A stretch of 7,697 nt of DNA, from NCBI GenBank assembly GCA_937903315.1, contig CALCZO010000017.1, forward strand, positions 1-7,697, in the 5' to 3' direction. The stretch comes from an uncultured Alphaproteobacteria bacterium (GTDB lineage Bacteria > Pseudomonadota > Alphaproteobacteria > Rhizobiales > Beijerinckiaceae). The translations under genes and the position numbers were made by a program. Position 1 is the stretch's first letter. Each line of letters opens with the position of its first letter. Below the pieces are notes generated by a model. The model had not been told where the DNA came from, searched no databases, and was given only the letters and a program-made list of their open reading frames with translations. Shown here in pieces: positions 5,653-7,697 of the stretch.

Positions 5653-6654
5653 ATGACACGGTTGGCAGGCAGTCTTGCGATCGTCCTCGGTGTGCTCATC
5701 GGGGCAAGCCCGGCACAGGCGCAGGGCGAGACCGCGCCGGTCAGTTTCCTCAAGGAAATGCTCGGCATCCGCTCGCGCCCGGCGGCGCAGTCCGAACCGC
5801 TGTCGCTCACCGCACCGCCGCCGGTGCCGGGCAAGGCGGTCGCGACGGCCCCGGCCCGGACCAAAGACAGGCCTCCGGTCCAGCGCAGCGCCCAGTCGCG
5901 CGCACGGCCCAAGCCAACAGCCGCCCCCTCGACGCCATCAACCGCTGCGGTCGATGCCGCGCCCGGAGACAACCGCGCGACGGGCGACGCCACAGCGTCT
6001 GCCGTTGATCCTGCTGGGCCGCAGCAACAGGCGGCCATTACGCCCGCACCCGTCGCCGCCCCGGTGCCGGAGCGCAAGGCGTCGGTTCGCCTGCCGGCCT
6101 TCCGCGGCGGCGGCAGCCAGGCGGTGTGTGTGCGCACCTGCGACGGCTTCTTCTTCCCGGTGAACTACGAAGGCGCGCACAGCAACGACCGCTATGCCGA
6201 AGCCTGCCAGCTGGCGTGCCCGGCGGCATCGACCGAAGTCTATTTCATGCCGCGCGGCGGGGAACTGCATCAGGCCGCCACCCAGACCGGCCATCGCTAC
6301 ACCGCCCTGCCCGCCGCATTCCGCTATCGCAAGGAGCGCGACGCGAGCTGCTCATGCAAGGCACAGGAGCAGACCTGGGGCGAAGTGCTGGCGCAGGCCG
6401 ACACGCTGGTCAAGCGCGGCGCCAACGACATCTTCGTCACCCCGCAGCGCTCGATCGAACTGTCGCGCCCGACGGAACCGGTGGTCGCCGAGGCGTCCGC
6501 AGCGCCCGTCGTGACCAAGAAGGCCGCGGCCAAACCGGCGAAAGCGAAACTTGCCGCGGCCAAAGCCAGGCCGGCGCAGGAACAGACGTGGAAGACCACC
6601 AACCGGTTCGTCAAGATCGACCCGGAGCCAACGGCCTCGATCAGCATCAGGTAA
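5653..6654 (+). CDS. DUF2865 protein, short-N-terminus paralogue with Pro/Ala linker and Lys/Ala tail
   Basis: A 333-residue exported protein. The signal peptide (R3, hydrophobic 6-18) probably ends at AQA (23). Right after it is SFLKEMLGI (31-39), which parallels GFFETLFGV of the upstream paralogue. Residues about 50-145 are a Pro/Ala/Thr-rich linker likely to be disordered. The DUF2865 domain covers about 156-272: CVRTCDGFFFPVNY (159-172), CQLAC (185-189), YTALPAAFRYR (216-226) and CSC (233-235); by eye about half its residues match the paralogue. The tail has a basic KKAAAKPAKAKLAAAKAR stretch (289-306). It lacks the N-terminal Cys4 region of its neighbour. The ATG has only a weak GGCGGG sequence 4 nt upstream, lying in a stem-loop; no in-frame ATG or GTG start was seen in the 50 bases before it. 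Its last 8 bases overlap the end of gltX. Function is unknown; a cell-envelope role is inferred. Confidence 0.88.
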   Translation: MTRLAGSLAIVLGVLIGASPAQAQGETAPVSFLKEMLGIRSRPAAQSEPLSLTAPPPVPGKAVATAPARTKDRPPVQRSAQSRARPKPTAAPSTPSTAAVDAAPGDNRATGDATASAVDPAGPQQQAAITPAPVAAPVPERKASVRLPAFRGGGSQAVCVRTCDGFFFPVNYEGAHSNDRYAEACQLACPAASTEVYFMPRGGELHQAATQTGHRYTALPAAFRYRKERDASCSCKAQEQTWGEVLAQADTLVKRGANDIFVTPQRSIELSRPTEPVVAEASAAPVVTKKAAAKPAKAKLAAAKARPAQEQTWKTTNRFVKIDPEPTASISIR

Positions 6655-7696
6655 GCCGGGCCAGCGCCTCGTCATAGCCGATCAGCGGCAACAGCGCCTT
6701 CAGTTCCGGGCCGTGCTCGCCCCCCGTCAACGCCAGCCTGAGCGGCAGGAACAGCGCGCGGCCCCTGGTGCCGGTCGCGGCGCCGACCGCCTTCGTCCAC
6801 GCGCCCCAGGTCGTCTCGTCCCATGGCGCGGGCGGCAGCAACGCGCGCGCCGCCTCGATCAGCGCGGGATCAGGCCGGACATGCGGCGCGATCGGCCCGT
6901 TGACGACATGCCACCAGCCCGGCGCCTCATCGAGCGTTTCGAGATTGGCACGGACGGCAAGCCAGAACGCCTCCGCCTTCGGCCCGGCGATACCGGCCGC
7001 CGCCAGCCGGTCCGCGACCGCTGCAAACGGCTTGCCGTGCAGCATCCGGGTGGTCAGATGCGCGATCTCGGCCGGGTCAAACCGGGTCAGTGCCCGCGAC
7101 AGCTTTGAAAAATCGATCCGGCCGGCCAGTTCATCGAGGCTGGCGACCACCTGAACCGGCTCGCTGGTGCCGGTCAACACCGCCACCGCCGCCACCGCCA
7201 GCGGTTCGGCACCGGCGGCACGAAAACTGCGCAGCGACAGCGCGCCGGTGCGTTTGGACATTTCCTCACCGGTCGCCGAAGCGATGAGGTTGTGATGGGC
7301 AAAACGCGGCGGTTCGGCCCCGAGCGCGCGGAACAGTTCCATCTGCACCGCCGTGTTGGTGACATGATCCTCGCCGCGGATCACATCGGTCACGGCCATG
7401 TCGATGTCATCGACAACGGAGGCGAAGGTGTAGAGCACCGTGCCATCCTCGCGCACCAGAACCGGATCGGACAGCGAAGCGGTTTCGATGTGCGAGGGGC
7501 CGCGCACGCTGTCATCCCATCCGGCGGTGGTGCCGGAGAGGCGGAAACGCCAGTGCGGCCGGCGTCCGCGCGCTTCGAGCGCCGCGCGCTCGTCCGTCGT
7601 CAGCGCCAGCGAGGCGCGGTCGTAGACCGGCGGCAGGCCACGCGCCTGCTGGCGGCGGCGCTTGCGGTCGAGTTCCTCGGGCGTCTCATAGGCCGG
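6647..7696 (-). CDS. gltX: Glutamyl-tRNA synthetase (partial, N-terminus beyond window)
   Basis: This is the 3' part (349 residues plus TGA) of a class I synthetase that charges glutamate onto tRNA-Glu, and in many alphaproteobacteria also misacylates tRNA-Gln for GatCAB. Using the first visible residue as 1: TPEELDRKRRRQQARGLPP (5-23), RPHWRFRL (46-53), RGPSHIETASLSDPVLVRED (65-84), YTFASVVDDIDM (89-100), VIRGEDHVTNTAVQ (105-118) and the KMSKS-equivalent EEMSKR (144-149) followed by GALSLRSF. The C-terminal part is the helical anticodon-binding region. Roughly 100 N-terminal residues with the HIGH motif lie outside. The GTG at 7507 is an internal valine of VRGPSH, not a start. The gene points toward cysS, 5 kb away, on the same strand. 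Its end overlaps the DUF2865 gene by 8 nt, with no room for a terminator between them. Confidence 0.96.
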   Translation of the reverse strand, partial: PAYETPEELDRKRRRQQARGLPPVYDRASLALTTDERAALEARGRRPHWRFRLSGTTAGWDDSVRGPSHIETASLSDPVLVREDGTVLYTFASVVDDIDMAVTDVIRGEDHVTNTAVQMELFRALGAEPPRFAHHNLIASATGEEMSKRTGALSLRSFRAAGAEPLAVAAVAVLTGTSEPVQVVASLDELAGRIDFSKLSRALTRFDPAEIAHLTTRMLHGKPFAAVADRLAAAGIAGPKAEAFWLAVRANLETLDEAPGWWHVVNGPIAPHVRPDPALIEAARALLPPAPWDETTWGAWTKAVGAATGTRGRALFLPLRLALTGGEHGPELKALLPLIGYDEALARLT

Positions 7697-7697
7697 A

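Noticed and set aside
7507..7507. GTG as a start codon for gltX
   Set aside because: The frame continues upstream with clear GluRS sequence to the window edge; this GTG encodes an internal valine.

Overview
The window looks like chromosomal DNA from a GC-rich alphaproteobacterium, most likely of the Hyphomicrobiales (Rhizobiales). The reasons are the two DUF2865 proteins (a family I know mainly from that order), a COG4663-type TRAP substrate-binding protein, the alphaproteobacterial style of the glutamyl-tRNA synthetase, and strong G/C preference at third codon positions. I saw no IS element, tRNA, rRNA, CRISPR array or phage gene.

Layout: two truncated housekeeping genes, both on the minus strand, frame the window. 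On the left is cysS (cysteinyl-tRNA synthetase, missing its C-terminus); on the right is the 3' part of gltX (glutamyl-tRNA synthetase, missing its N-terminus). Between them lie six genes, five of which encode proteins with export signals: a small Cys4 secreted protein (+, 1750-2058); a convergent minus-strand pair of creA-like gene then a DUF1428/YbaA-type gene (2978 down to 2069); an orphan Tat-exported TRAP solute-binding protein (+, 3146-4231); and two tandem DUF2865 paralogues (+, 4386-5513 and 5653-6654). The second paralogue overlaps the end of gltX tail-to-tail by 8 nt.

How the genes work together: the synthetases are cytoplasmic translation enzymes. The interior genes are mostly periplasmic. 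The TRAP binding protein probably delivers a small carboxylate to a permease encoded elsewhere. CreA and the small protein are exported proteins without a settled function. The DUF2865 pair share a cysteine pattern (CX3C, CX3C, CXC) but carry different accessory regions, so they look like divergent duplicates rather than redundant copies. No complete pathway can be read from this window.

The most notable observations are a sharply bounded low-GC tract inside cysS (about 58-520) with intact reading frame, suggesting intragenic recombination; a 16-bp stem-loop that covers the weak ribosome-binding site of the second DUF2865 gene; TTAA/TTAACC elements (CtrA-like) upstream of both DUF2865 genes; and an alternating GCAAC/GTTGC dyad array in the cysS divergent intergenic region. 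The DUF2865 pair is the best candidate here for undescribed biology.
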